Of a stretch of DNA of 64,000 bases, positions 47,657 to 56,827 are shown one piece after another. Every line of letters starts with the position of its first letter. Positions within the stretch are counted from its first letter, which is position 1. Both the position numbers and the translations under genes were made by a program. Where the stretch lies: assembly GCF_900089775.1 (NCBI RefSeq), contig NZ_FLOB01000001.1, positions 620,001 to 684,000 of the forward strand, written 5' to 3'. Under the pieces are notes generated by a model that was not told the DNA's origin, made no database searches, and saw only the letters and a program-made list of their open reading frames with translations. This DNA comes from Marinomonas spartinae. GTDB taxonomy: Bacteria > Pseudomonadota > Gammaproteobacteria > Pseudomonadales > Marinomonadaceae.

Positions 47657-48730
47657 ATGACCAATGCAATCAATAAAACAGCCTATGTGTATGTTTCGAA
47701 TGCAAAAGACGGCACGGTGTCGCGTTATTCTTTTGATAAAACCCCGTTGACGATGGTGCCATTGGGGGAGACGCCAGTGGGGCCGAATGTGATGCCGTTG
47801 ACTGTTAGTCCTGATAAAACGTATTTATATGCAGCTGTTCGTTCAGAGCCCTATCGCGTTGTCTCGTATCGCATTGATCCTGAGTCGGGGGCGTTAACGG
47901 AAGAAGCCGTTGCGCCTTTACCAGACAGTATGGCGAATATCGACCTAGATTTAACCGGGCGTTTTCTATTCGCGGCCTCGTATGGTGGTCATAAAATCAG
48001 TGTGAGTGCAGTCAATAAGTTGGGTCATGTTGGTGATGTCATACAAGAGCTAGCAACGGGACGCAATGCTCACGCTATCCATCCCTCACCTGATAATGAC
48101 TTTGTTTTTGCTACTAGCTTGGGGGATGACCATATTGGGCAGTATCGCTTCGATGAAGTGACAGGCAAACTGTCTAAAAACGTTGTGGGTACGGTCGCCT
48201 CAGGAAAAGGAGATGGACCACGTCATTTTGTCTTTTCCCCTAACGGTCAGTATGTGTATTGCTTAGGTGAGTTATCTGGTGTGGTGATTACCTATCAATA
48301 CGATGGATCGACAGGGTTACTGTCTTATAAAAGCGCTGTACAAGCCGTGCCTTCCGATAAGCTAGGTTTGGTGAATGGGGTTCCACCGTCTAAAAGCGTA
48401 CAAAACGATCATCCGCCAGTCTGGGCGGCCGATATTCATGTTACCTCCAATGGACAATTTTTATATGTGTCCGAACGAACTTGCAGTATTATTTGTTGTT
48501 TGCGGGTGGAGCCGAAAACAGGCCGTGTGCAATACCAAGGGCATGTTGAAGTAGAGAAGCAACCCCGTGGTTTTGCGTTGACCGAAGATGACCAGTATAT
48601 GGTGGTGTCTGGTGAAGCGGCGGATCACCTTGGTGTGTACCAGTTAAATGATCAAACTGGCATGCCCGTGAAGGTGAGCGAAGTGCCAAGTGGACAAGGT
48701 GCGAACTGGGTTGAGATAGTCGAGTTTTAA
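47657..48730 (+). CDS. Lactonase-family seven-bladed beta-propeller protein
   Basis: 357 residues with repeats typical of the 6-phosphogluconolactonase/muconate-lactonase propeller family (AYVYVSNAKDGTVSRYSFD, PLTVSPDKTYLYAAVRSEPYRVVSYRIDPESGALT, GRNAHAIHPSPDNDFVFATSLGDDHIGQYRFD, GPRHFVFSPNGQYVYCLGE, PRGFALTEDDQYMVVSGE). No signal peptide. Enzymes of this family open lactones such as 6-phosphogluconolactone, but many members have other substrates. No pentose-phosphate genes are adjacent, so the physiological substrate is open. Confidence 0.88.
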   Translation: MTNAINKTAYVYVSNAKDGTVSRYSFDKTPLTMVPLGETPVGPNVMPLTVSPDKTYLYAAVRSEPYRVVSYRIDPESGALTEEAVAPLPDSMANIDLDLTGRFLFAASYGGHKISVSAVNKLGHVGDVIQELATGRNAHAIHPSPDNDFVFATSLGDDHIGQYRFDEVTGKLSKNVVGTVASGKGDGPRHFVFSPNGQYVYCLGELSGVVITYQYDGSTGLLSYKSAVQAVPSDKLGLVNGVPPSKSVQNDHPPVWAADIHVTSNGQFLYVSERTCSIICCLRVEPKTGRVQYQGHVEVEKQPRGFALTEDDQYMVVSGEAADHLGVYQLNDQTGMPVKVSEVPSGQGANWVEIVEF

Positions 48731-48846
48731 TGGCTATTTAAATAACGGTTTGGCTTATGATGTTGCGCAAAGCTCTCTAAGAGGCTCCTCCATATAAGGT
48801 ATTCCCTTTTTTCCTAACCGAGAGTGGCTGATAAGGATGCATTCTT

Positions 48847-49596
48847 GTGCATGACATTTCCTATCTATTGTTGTTTGTTTTTATTGTTGCCAGCTATGTG
48901 CAAAGTCTCACTGGCTTTGCCTATGGCTTGATTGTCATGTGTGTTGCCGGATTATTCTCTCTTGCGCCAATCGATGTGGTGGCTTTCTCAGTGAGCGCAT
49001 TAAGCTTAGTGAATGCAGCGACAGGGCTCTATGGCGGTGTCTGGCGACAGGTGAATGGAAAAAACTTAATTGTCTATTTTATTGCTTGTACTCCAGCCAT
49101 TGCGCTTGGCGTGTATCTACTGAGCTATCTAGGTAACGGTGCGCTGCATTGGTTGCAACTTCTGCTGGGCCTAACCATTGTGATTGCGTGTTTGATGAGT
49201 TTGATCAAACCTAAAGTCGGTGCTGAACCTTCACGCCCTTGGGTATACTTTGTATTCGGTGGTATTTCCGGTGTACTTGGTGGGTTGTTTGCTACCTCAG
49301 GGCCACCAATTTCTTATTTGATGTACCGCCAGCCTGTGTCGATCAGTGTGATTCGTGCCACCTTATTGAGTGTCTTCTTTGTCTCCTCTCTGTTACGTAT
49401 TGGCATTATGGGCGTTAGCGGACAGATTACCGCACCGATGATTTGGTTGAGCATCGTTGGCTTTCCCTGTGTCTTTATAACGTCGCTATTGGCAAAACGC
49501 TATCCGCCTACGATTTCACCACACATCATTAAACGCATTGCGCTGATTTTATTGCTGATGTCGGGGGTGAGCTTGTCCCTTAAAGCCTTGCTTTAA
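48847..49596 (+). CDS. TauE/SafE-family permease
   Basis: 249 residues with about eight helices. The opening VASYVQSLTGFAYGLIVM and the second-half FGGISGVLGGLFATSGPPISYLMYRQP are the paired signature of the TauE/SafE (DUF81) family, which moves sulfur-containing or organic anions such as sulfoacetate. The chosen start is GTG 48847, behind AAGGA. No alternative in-frame ATG is near. Single gene with a strong terminator following; substrate not inferable from the neighbours. Confidence 0.9.
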   Translation: MHDISYLLLFVFIVASYVQSLTGFAYGLIVMCVAGLFSLAPIDVVAFSVSALSLVNAATGLYGGVWRQVNGKNLIVYFIACTPAIALGVYLLSYLGNGALHWLQLLLGLTIVIACLMSLIKPKVGAEPSRPWVYFVFGGISGVLGGLFATSGPPISYLMYRQPVSISVIRATLLSVFFVSSLLRIGIMGVSGQITAPMIWLSIVGFPCVFITSLLAKRYPPTISPHIIKRIALILLLMSGVSLSLKALL

Positions 49597-49641
49597 TAAT
49601 TAAGGGCCTTGGTGCGACGCTGCGAGCGAAGCTTTCACAAT

Positions 49642-49669
49642 AAAAAAGCACCAGATTAGGTGCTTTTTT
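49642..49669. terminator. Bidirectional terminator
   Basis: AAAAAAGCACC, six-base loop, GGTGCTTTTTT: stem flanked by A and T runs on both sides. It separates the convergent TauE/SafE and 2OG-oxygenase genes. Confidence 0.9.
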
Positions 49670-49699
49670 GAGTAGGTTCATGGTATCGAGAAGACGATA

Positions 49700-50551
49700 T
49701 TATTCTTCTTCTGGGATAACGCCCAGTTCAATTAGACGTTCACGCAAATAGCTTTTTGCCGTATGACGGTTGGACAATACGACTTCTGGTTTTGGGTGCA
49801 AGAATAGCGGTAAGGAGATGCGTGATTTTGTTTTATCGGCACCTTCAGGGTTAATCACGCGGTGTGACGTGGAAGGGAAATAGCCACCAGACGCTTCCTG
49901 TAACATATCACCGATATTCACCACCAAGGTGCCGAAATCACAAGGTACATCCATCCAAGAGCCATCTTTGGCTTTGACTTGTAAACCTGGCTCATTAGCG
50001 GACGGTAGAATGGTCAATAAGTTAATGTCTTCGTGAGCGCCTGCGCGGATTGCTCCAAGCTCTTCGTCCCCTTTCAATGGTGGGTAATGTAAAATACGCA
50101 GTAACGTTTGTTGGCTGCCCTCAACCATACTGGAAAGAGGTTGGGAGTAATGCTTCGCTACGTCGTCTGGGGAATATTGCTCAACCCAAGCTAACAATTC
50201 TTCCGCCAAGCTAGTGGCCTCACCATAGTATTGGGCTAACAATGGTTTTTGTTTTTCAGGGCACTGACCCCAAGGATAGTAATGGAAGTACTCTTTAATA
50301 TCGCGTTTAGTATGACCTTTTGCCGTCTCTGCCACTTTAGGAGAGAAGTAACCATCTTGTGGGCCAACGTTATAACGATAGTCATGCTTACTTTCGCTTG
50401 AGAAAAAGGCCTGCCAATCTTCATAAATAGCACTGACCAGTTCTTTTTTGATAGGGTGATTTTTCAGTACACCAAATCCTGTCTCACGAAGAGATCTGAC
50501 AAAGTCTTCTGCGGCGGTTGGGCTAGTGTAATCTACGGCTTTTAGTTGCAT
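49700..50551 (-). CDS. 2-oxoglutarate/Fe(II)-dependent oxygenase (isopenicillin N synthase-like)
   Basis: 283 residues with the N-terminal DIOX_N-like segment (LRETGFGVLKNHPI) and the jelly-roll core. The iron ligands are His and Asp in GAHEDINLLT (~185) and the distal His in TSHRVINP (~243); the co-substrate arginine is in KSRISLPLFL. It belongs to the plant/bacterial 2OG-oxygenase group that includes isopenicillin N synthase and ethylene-forming enzyme. It should hydroxylate or otherwise oxidise a small molecule. Single gene with no biosynthetic neighbours, so no substrate can be named. Confidence 0.92.
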   Translation of the reverse strand: MQLKAVDYTSPTAAEDFVRSLRETGFGVLKNHPIKKELVSAIYEDWQAFFSSESKHDYRYNVGPQDGYFSPKVAETAKGHTKRDIKEYFHYYPWGQCPEKQKPLLAQYYGEATSLAEELLAWVEQYSPDDVAKHYSQPLSSMVEGSQQTLLRILHYPPLKGDEELGAIRAGAHEDINLLTILPSANEPGLQVKAKDGSWMDVPCDFGTLVVNIGDMLQEASGGYFPSTSHRVINPEGADKTKSRISLPLFLHPKPEVVLSNRHTAKSYLRERLIELGVIPEEE

Positions 50552-51092
50552 TGTGTGTCCTATTAAATCTCTGTTTTTGATATTTTTGATCGTCAGTCCG
50601 CATCACTGTGGATGAATGATATGAAACAAAAAAGAGCGACCTAAGAAGACCAGCCACTATGAAAAAACATTTTCAGATCAATAGCCTCACCTAAGTAACC
50701 AGTGCCATTTTTCGTGTTTTTCGCCCCAATGACAGTGCAATACCCAACAGGCGCTGTTGTGATAGTGAACAGAGTTGGCAAGGATATAACAGACATTTCA
50801 ATGTTCTCTTACTGTGTCGCAAAGAATTTGTAACCATGACGAGGAATAGGTTGAGTTCCTGTCACAATATGTAGTTTACTGTGTGAAACCTTTGTTTTGA
50901 AGTGAAACACGTATTAATTGTGTAGTTTGACTGGGTAAATCAAATACTTAACCTATAATATCCTGATCGGCGTCAATTTTTTACCGATACGAAATACCGT
51001 AAGGCAACAAAAAGTTCTACACACCTTGAGTTTTACGAGGTCACATCCGACGCGAGATCCCTGCGTCTTCACAAAGAAGAGGGCAAGTTAAT
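50552..51092. other. Intergenic region, 541 bases
   Basis: Long gap between divergent 2OG-oxygenase and yqgE genes. A TATAAT at 50954-50959 with TTGACT at 50927-50932 (21-base spacing, too wide for an ideal sigma-70 promoter) may drive yqgE-ruvX-pyrR. I see no tRNA, no long inverted repeat with a T tract, and no supported gene. A small RNA or long 5' leader is possible but unsupported. Confidence 0.5.
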
Positions 51093-51659
51093 ATGAATAC
51101 ATTTTTCGATTCGTTCAAAAATCATTTTCTCATTTCTATGCCACATCTTGATGACCCACACTTTGAACATACTGTGGTTTATCTTTGCGAGCACACACCA
51201 GAAGGGGCCATAGGTCTTGTTATTAATCGCCCTTCTAGCATTGATTTCAGTGAGCTTGCAGAGCATTTGAAGATGACTATTTCCTCCCCTAAGTTAGCCT
51301 CTGATCCCATTTATCATGGTGGGCCGGTGGAATCTGAAAAGGGCTTTATTCTCCATACCTCAGAAAAAACTTGGAGTAATACGCTCAAAGTAAACGATGA
51401 GGTCTCTTTATCAGCCTCTCTAGAAGCATTAGAAGACATTGCGCGCGGCCAAGGTCCAGAGGCTTATCGTATTACACTTGGCTGTGCTGGTTGGGAAGCT
51501 GGACAGCTTGAAAAAGAAATTGCGAATAACGATTGGCTGGTGTGTGAGGCGGATTTAGACGTATTATTCCATACTCCAAGCGATATGCAATTCACCGCTG
51601 CCACTAAGGTGCTGGGAATTGATATGGCAAGATTATCACCGGATATAGGACATGCTTAA
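51093..51659 (+). CDS. yqgE: YqgE/AlgH family protein
   Basis: 188 residues with the family core: FLISMPHLDDPHFEHTVVYLCEHTPEGAIGLVINRPS near the N-terminus, YHGGPVESEKGFILHTSE, and LGCAGWEAGQLEKEIANNDWLVCEAD. The protein is cytoplasmic; its role is poorly defined (alginate regulation in pseudomonads as AlgH). It is directly coupled to ruvX: its TAA overlaps the ruvX ATG by one base. This yqgE-ruvX-pyrR-pyrB order is a conserved gammaproteobacterial block. Confidence 0.96.
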   Translation: MNTFFDSFKNHFLISMPHLDDPHFEHTVVYLCEHTPEGAIGLVINRPSSIDFSELAEHLKMTISSPKLASDPIYHGGPVESEKGFILHTSEKTWSNTLKVNDEVSLSASLEALEDIARGQGPEAYRITLGCAGWEAGQLEKEIANNDWLVCEADLDVLFHTPSDMQFTAATKVLGIDMARLSPDIGHA

Positions 51660-52117
51660 TGACGGTTACTTCGTCTGAAAGTGTTAACGATAAGCCCAAT
51701 ACTGAGCAATCAGTATTGGGCTTTGATTTTGGTACCACACGAATGGGTGTAGCATTTGGCCAACGCGTATTAGGGACGGCGCGGCCACTTGCACCTTTAA
51801 AAGCTAAAGAGGGCATTCCTAATTGGGATGAGATTGCAAAATTGGTGGAAGAGTGGCAGCCGGACGCTTTTGTGGTGGGGCTACCGCTGGATATGGATGG
51901 TGCTGAAAATGAGATGTGTCAACGGGCGCGTAAATTTGCGAAACGTTTGCATGGACGTTTCAATCGTCCTTACCATATGATGGACGAACGGTTATCCTCT
52001 TTTGAGGCCAAAGGGCAGGTGATTGCCCGTGGGGGAAATCGCAATTTTAAAGAGAACTCTGTGGATGGATTAGCCGCGCAAATGATTGTAGAAACTTGGT
52101 TCGCTGAAACGAGCTAA
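51659..52117 (+). CDS. ruvX: Putative Holliday junction resolvase / pre-16S rRNA nuclease
   Basis: 152 residues of the YqgF/RuvX RNase H-like family: LGFDFGTTRMGVAFGQ, VVGLPLDMDGAENEM and MMDERLSSFEAKG hold the conserved acidic residues (Asp in DFGTTRMG, Glu in DERL; a late Asp in SVDGLAAQMI). The N-terminal ~18 residues are an extension before the core. It is believed to process the 5' end of 16S rRNA. Starts on the stop of yqgE and precedes pyrR by 85 bases. Confidence 0.95.
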   Translation: MTVTSSESVNDKPNTEQSVLGFDFGTTRMGVAFGQRVLGTARPLAPLKAKEGIPNWDEIAKLVEEWQPDAFVVGLPLDMDGAENEMCQRARKFAKRLHGRFNRPYHMMDERLSSFEAKGQVIARGGNRNFKENSVDGLAAQMIVETWFAETS

Positions 52118-52202
52118 TTGCTTGGGGCATTTGAATCATAAGTACATTCATACCATACATTCGAGCCAGTTGATGGTAAGGCAAACAAAGGTTTAGACAG
52201 CG

Positions 52203-52700
52203 ATGAAGTTAGATTTAGAGCGTTCTTTAGCGTCTATGAAAACGCAGTTAACGGCGTATTGTGCGAAAAAGAGCATAGAAAACCCCATAGTGGTCGGTAT
52301 TCATACCGGTGGCGTTTGGGTTGCCGAGCAGTTGATGAGTGCGGTGATGACGGATGAGCCGTTGGCGACGCTGGATATCACTTTTTATCGTGATGATTTC
52401 ACTCGCGCAGGGCTGAATCCGAAAGTGAATCAAACGTTGCTTCCCGCTCTTGAAGATCGACATGTGATTCTGGTCGACGATGTGCTCATGTCTGGCCGTA
52501 CGATACGCGCTGCGATGAATGAGATTTTTGATTTTGGCCGTCCTGCTAGTATTACCTTGGCTATCTTATATGATTTGGGGCAGCATGAATTGCCAATTCA
52601 GGCGGATATCGTGGGGGAACGGCTGACGCTCAATCCTGATCAAAGGGTTAAGTTATCAGGCCCTGAACCTCTGATGGTTTCTGTACTAGAGGCGCATTAA
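52203..52700 (+). CDS. pyrR: PyrR bifunctional regulator / uracil phosphoribosyltransferase
   Basis: 165 residues with the PRPP-binding motif VILVDDVLMSGRTIRAAMNE and IVVGIHTGGVWVAEQL of the phosphoribosyltransferase fold, and DITFYRDDFTR typical of PyrR. It can make UMP from uracil and PRPP. In gammaproteobacteria such as Pseudomonas, PyrR is implicated in regulating the pyrBC' genes. Here it lies directly before a leader peptide/terminator and pyrB-pyrC', fitting pyrimidine control. Whether it binds RNA or acts otherwise cannot be told from sequence. Confidence 0.95.
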   Translation: MKLDLERSLASMKTQLTAYCAKKSIENPIVVGIHTGGVWVAEQLMSAVMTDEPLATLDITFYRDDFTRAGLNPKVNQTLLPALEDRHVILVDDVLMSGRTIRAAMNEIFDFGRPASITLAILYDLGQHELPIQADIVGERLTLNPDQRVKLSGPEPLMVSVLEAH

Positions 52701-52749
52701 AGTGTGTTTCTAGCTTTATTTTTGCGTTAACAAATACGACAATTAGCAG

Positions 52750-52929
52750 ATGGATATGAATGACGTTAATTTAGTTGAAACAATGACCGCCATGTTGGCA
52801 TTGGATAGTGCCGAATGGGGCGTCGATGAAAAGTATCGAAACAGCCTACGCCATGACTGCTGTGACAGTCTGTGTGCTTTGATTATTCATCCCATTAATT
52901 TTGTTAACGTTATTAATGCCCGGTTGTAG
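52750..52929 (+). CDS. Candidate leader peptide of pyrB, ending within an attenuator terminator
   Basis: A 59-codon frame (MDMNDVNLVETMTAML..., ending IINARL-type residues NVINARL) in the gap between pyrR and pyrB. Its TAG at 52927-52929 lies in the 5' arm of a strong terminator hairpin. A T-rich stretch (ATTTTGTTAACGTTATT) precedes the hairpin. This is the arrangement of the E. coli pyrL leader before pyrBI, in which a ribosome close behind a paused polymerase blocks the terminator. The ribosome site is weak, and ATG 52756 could also be used. No database family is claimed. Confidence 0.55.
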   Translation: MDMNDVNLVETMTAMLALDSAEWGVDEKYRNSLRHDCCDSLCALIIHPINFVNVINARL

Positions 52930-52953
52930 TGAGTCTACACCGGGCATTTTTCT
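52915..52953 (+). terminator. Terminator/attenuator before pyrB
   Basis: Stem of 14 pairs with one bulge (AATGCCCGG-TGTAG against CTACA-CCGGGCATT), five-base loop, then TTTCT. It would stop transcription 64 bases before pyrB unless overridden by translation of the leader frame. Confidence 0.82.
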
Positions 52954-53016
52954 ATCAACACCCTATTTAGAACAGAGAAAGACGATACCGTCTTTGCAGT
53001 TTGAGGAAAGCAAACC

Positions 53017-54012
53017 ATGATGCGATCCGAACCTCGGGCATTACAGTTAAATGAACACGGACAGCTTAAGCACTTTTTGACATTGGATGGTCTAGATAAA
53101 ACCATTTTGACAGAAATTCTTGATCGAGCTGATTCCTTTCTATCCATGGGCGAGCAGTCGGTGAAAAAAGTGCCTCTGCTGCGTGGTAAAACCGTGGTAA
53201 ACCTATTTTTCGAGAACTCTACTCGAACCCGAACGACCTTTGAATTGGCGGCCAAACGCCTCTCGGCGGACGTGATTAACCTTAATATTGAAACCTCCGC
53301 CACCTCCAAAGGCGAGTCGCTCCTTGATACGCTAAAAAACCTTGAAGCCATGCAGAGCGATATGTTTATTGTGCGTCATTCCGACAGTGGGGCTGCTCAT
53401 TTTATTGCCGAGCACTGTACGCCTAATGTTGCCATTATCAACGCTGGGGATGGTCGTCATGCTCATCCGACTCAAGCCATGCTCGACATGTTGACAATCC
53501 GTCGTCATAAAGGGCGGTTTGATGGCCTGAAAGTCGCCATAGTGGGGGACATTCTGCACTCGCGAGTCGCGCGTTCGCAATTACAGGCGCTTACCACTCT
53601 TGGGGTAGAAGAGGTGCGTTTAGTCGGTCCGAAAACTTTAGTGCCTAAGTTTTTTGAGGAAATGGGGGCCACCATTTGTCATGACTTGGAAGCAGGCTTA
53701 AAAGATGTGGATGTGATTGTTATGTTGCGTCTACAAAAAGAGCGAATGAAGGGGGCATTGCTACCAAGTGAAGGGGAATTCTACCGCTTATATGGTTTAA
53801 CAGAAGAGACCTTGGCGTGGGCGAAGCCGGATGCCATTGTCATGCACCCGGGGCCGATTAATCGTGGTGTTGAAATTTCCTCTGAGGTCGCCGATGGTGC
53901 ACACTCTGTGATTTTAAATCAAGTAACAAACGGCATTGCTGTGCGTATGGCCGTGTTATCCATGGCGATGAGTGGGCAGTTACAACGGGATAGTGGCGAG
54001 GATGAGAAATAA
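53017..54012 (+). CDS. pyrB: Aspartate carbamoyltransferase, catalytic chain
   Basis: 331 residues, with an N-terminal extension of ~15 relative to the E. coli enzyme. Active-site motifs: carbamoyl phosphate binding [14 protein letters not shown] (~65-80), HPTQAMLDM (~150), MLRLQKERM (~230) and HPGPINRG (~285). It condenses carbamoyl phosphate with aspartate in pyrimidine synthesis. It follows GAGGAAAG and is one base from pyrC'. The size and linkage to a DHOase-like gene match the pseudomonad-type ATCase-pseudoDHOase complex. Regulation probably acts at the attenuator in front. Confidence 0.97.
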   Translation: MMRSEPRALQLNEHGQLKHFLTLDGLDKTILTEILDRADSFLSMGEQSVKKVPLLRGKTVVNLFFENSTRTRTTFELAAKRLSADVINLNIETSATSKGESLLDTLKNLEAMQSDMFIVRHSDSGAAHFIAEHCTPNVAIINAGDGRHAHPTQAMLDMLTIRRHKGRFDGLKVAIVGDILHSRVARSQLQALTTLGVEEVRLVGPKTLVPKFFEEMGATICHDLEAGLKDVDVIVMLRLQKERMKGALLPSEGEFYRLYGLTEETLAWAKPDAIVMHPGPINRGVEISSEVADGAHSVILNQVTNGIAVRMAVLSMAMSGQLQRDSGEDEK

Positions 54013-54013
54013 T

Positions 54014-55291
54014 ATGAAACTACGCATTCAAAATGGTCGAGTGATTGACCCAAGCCAAGACCTTGATGCCGTGACTGATTTGTTTATTGATAATGAAAAG
54101 GTTGCGGCCATTGGTGAAGCACCTGATGGCTTTGAAAACGCAGAAATTATTGATGCCACAGGCAAATGGGTGTTACCCGGTTTGGTGGATCTTGCCGTGG
54201 CATTGCGTGAACCAGGGCAAACTCAAAAAGGCAATATTGCGACGGAAGGTCGAGCGGCTGTTTCTGGCGGGGTGACAACGCTGGTGTGTCCACCGGATAC
54301 GAATCCGATAGTCGATACATCTTCTGTGGCCGCGTTGATTCAAGATAAAGCAGACGAAGCCGGCATGGCCAATGTTTTTCCTATTGGGGCGCTAACAAAA
54401 GGTCTTGCTGGGGAGCAATTGAGCAACATGATGGCGTTGACGGATGCTGGCTGTGTCGCCGTTTCTAATCATCGTTACCCCGTTGTGAACACCAAAGTGT
54501 TATCCAGAGCACTCGAATATGCGGCGACTCATGATTTACTGGTCGTGTTTCATCCCGATGAAGAGAGCCTATCAGAAGGCGGTTGTGCCCACGAAGGTCT
54601 GATGTCTACCATGCACGGTTTAGCTGGCATTCCAGAAGAAGCGGAAACCATCGCCTTAATGCGAGATTTGTTATTGGTCGAAAAAACAGGGGTTCGGGCG
54701 CATTTTGCTCGTCTATCTTGTGCAAAATCCGTTGAAATGTTGGCGGATGCAAAAGCATCAGGACTGGATGTTACCGCTGACGTCGCGGTACATAATTTAT
54801 TGTTAACCGATCAAATACTCAGCCGTTTTGATGGTCAGTACCATGTGCTACCTCCATTACGCGGTGATGAAGATCGTTTGACCCTGATCGAAGGTATCAA
54901 GGCGGGCGTGATTACGGCGATTTGTTCTGATCATCAGCCACATGAAAAAATGGCTAAAATTGCGCCATTTGCGGCTACTGAGCCTGGCATGGCCAATGTC
55001 GAAGTGCTGCTCCCATTAGCGATGGAATTAATGGATGAAGGGGACTTAGATTTATCGACTTTGTTGTCTTGCTTAACTTGTGGCCCTGCTAATTGCTTCG
55101 GCTTAGAGGCGGGCAGTTTAAGTGTTGGAAGCTTTGCTGACCTTATTATCTTTGATAGTACGGCCCGCTGGCAGTGGACTCATCATAACCGTAAAACCAA
55201 AGGGCATAACTCGCCATACTTTGGAACGACACTGACAGGTCAAGTCATCGCTACCTTTATTTCTGGCCAGCAAGTTTATCGACTGGCATAA
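54014..55291 (+). CDS. pyrC': Inactive dihydroorotase-like subunit (PyrC')
   Basis: 425 residues of the dihydroorotase fold (RVIDPSQDLDAV, GLVDLAVALREPGQ, VSNHRYPVVNTKVL, CSDHQPH, NSPYFGTTLTGQV). The zinc HxH motif expected before LREPG is replaced: residues 61 and 63 are Ala-x-Ala. It should therefore not be catalytic and serves as a scaffold for PyrB, as known for PyrC' in Pseudomonas. Start at 54014 is just after the pyrB stop (one intervening base) and behind GAGGATGAG. A separate active pyrC is expected elsewhere in the genome. Confidence 0.95.
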   Translation: MKLRIQNGRVIDPSQDLDAVTDLFIDNEKVAAIGEAPDGFENAEIIDATGKWVLPGLVDLAVALREPGQTQKGNIATEGRAAVSGGVTTLVCPPDTNPIVDTSSVAALIQDKADEAGMANVFPIGALTKGLAGEQLSNMMALTDAGCVAVSNHRYPVVNTKVLSRALEYAATHDLLVVFHPDEESLSEGGCAHEGLMSTMHGLAGIPEEAETIALMRDLLLVEKTGVRAHFARLSCAKSVEMLADAKASGLDVTADVAVHNLLLTDQILSRFDGQYHVLPPLRGDEDRLTLIEGIKAGVITAICSDHQPHEKMAKIAPFAATEPGMANVEVLLPLAMELMDEGDLDLSTLLSCLTCGPANCFGLEAGSLSVGSFADLIIFDSTARWQWTHHNRKTKGHNSPYFGTTLTGQVIATFISGQQVYRLA

Positions 55292-55428
55292 GGCCCTCAT
55301 CAAACGTTAGTCTTGAGAGAATTAAGTGCCATTTAATCGGTAAAATTGATTCAGTAGATTGTAAACTTATTACTGTATAGGTTAGTCTCTTAATCTGGTT
55401 GTTAACATTAAACATTTTGGTAGTTTAA

Positions 55429-56532
55429 ATGGTGCTCAATTCTTTTCAGTCCGATGATGTTCAAGCTCTTCATGCTCGTCTGCTTCAGGTGGAAAAAGAG
55501 CGTGACTTATTGAAAACATTCAATATGAGCAGTGCTCAGCGTTTACTGTCTGTGGCAAGCGGTAAGCCTGTGTCTTTCTTTTGGAGAGATATTCAAGCAA
55601 GTATTCAAACAATATTGCCAGATTGTTACGGCCTTTTATTAGTCCGCAGTAAAGGTAGCCAGAATTGGGCATTAGCCAGTCGTGATGAAAAAAACGCTGC
55701 TTTGCTTAATTCTGAAGGGCAATTAGGAGCATTACCTAGAGCCTTGATGACGTTTTCAGAAAGTCCATCTTGCCCAAAACGACGGGAGGTAAATATTCAA
55801 CTCTCTGTGGATTGGGGGCTTTGGAAAGGCTTTTTAGAGCTAAATGACTTTTCAGATGTGGTCATGTTGAATGTTTCAACCAAACAATATGATGATTATT
55901 TGATGGTCTTTTTTCAATGTCAGTCTACTGATATCAGTGATGATGTCATCGATCTAGTATTTGATGAAAGTGTGAATTGTATGAAGGCCGTATCGCAACG
56001 TGAGTACTCCGATCGTTGCCTATTTGAAGATGGCCATCGTGATCCCAAAACAGCTCTGTTACGTCGCTACAGTTTTGAGAATAACTTTGCCATGGTGCTA
56101 AAAGATTCGCGTCGACATTTCCAACGTGTGGCGTTGATGTCTTTAAGATTGCATACTCGAATAAACCAAGAAGACGCTTTGGATCTCAAAGCGTTAGCAG
56201 ATTTGATTCAGAGTACCGTCCGCGATAACGATTTAGTGGCTTATTACGATGACGGTGAGTTTGTCATGGGTATTCGAATTCGTCATATGGAAGATGCGGA
56301 AGTCGTCGCTAATAAGTTGATGAAAGCATTGCGAGATCCTACATTAGCGGCTAAAAAACTCATATCTGATGGTGTCTCTATCGGCATTTCCTTTTACCCT
56401 GAACATTCTAGCTTGGACGATCTTTATCGTGCGGCCTCTTTTGCTGAGAATTCTGTGAGCGAGTCGTTTGGGCATCGTTTGGAGTTTCACGGCCGGGTTT
56501 ATTCATCAAGTAATGACTTTTATGTTTTCTAA
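55429..56532 (+). CDS. Degenerate GGDEF-domain protein (likely c-di-GMP receptor)
   Basis: 367 residues without a signal peptide or membrane helix. Residues ~40-180 may form a GAF-like sensor. The C-terminal ~160 residues are a diguanylate-cyclase fold: DPKTALLRRYSFENNF at the start of the domain, then RDNDLVAYYDDGEFVMGI. The active-site GGDEF is replaced by DDGEF (residues 274-278), so cyclase activity is unlikely. The RxxD inhibitory site (RDND, 265-268) is intact five residues before it, so the protein may bind c-di-GMP rather than make it. Single gene, 137 bases after pyrC'. Confidence 0.85.
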   Translation: MVLNSFQSDDVQALHARLLQVEKERDLLKTFNMSSAQRLLSVASGKPVSFFWRDIQASIQTILPDCYGLLLVRSKGSQNWALASRDEKNAALLNSEGQLGALPRALMTFSESPSCPKRREVNIQLSVDWGLWKGFLELNDFSDVVMLNVSTKQYDDYLMVFFQCQSTDISDDVIDLVFDESVNCMKAVSQREYSDRCLFEDGHRDPKTALLRRYSFENNFAMVLKDSRRHFQRVALMSLRLHTRINQEDALDLKALADLIQSTVRDNDLVAYYDDGEFVMGIRIRHMEDAEVVANKLMKALRDPTLAAKKLISDGVSIGISFYPEHSSLDDLYRAASFAENSVSESFGHRLEFHGRVYSSSNDFYVF

Positions 56533-56827
56533 GTGCTTTGTATTACCTTGCCTGCCTTTTGATAAGCATCGTTAGTAAACCATCGGTAATACACAAGACA
56601 AAGGAGATCTATTTCGTATTGGCTGTATGTCTAACCTCGTTATCTGATTTCTCTTCATTGCTTTTCAGCTTTTTTTTCACCCCTAAAAAAGTGCTAACAT
56701 GCCGTTATGTGCTTTGTTGAATGGACAGTAGCGAGCAGTTTTCTTTGTTGTTTTTCGTTTAATGCCAGTTTATAAGCTTGCTGTTGGATTTGAACAGCCA
56801 AAAGTCCAAAAGAAACTAGGGTTTTTT

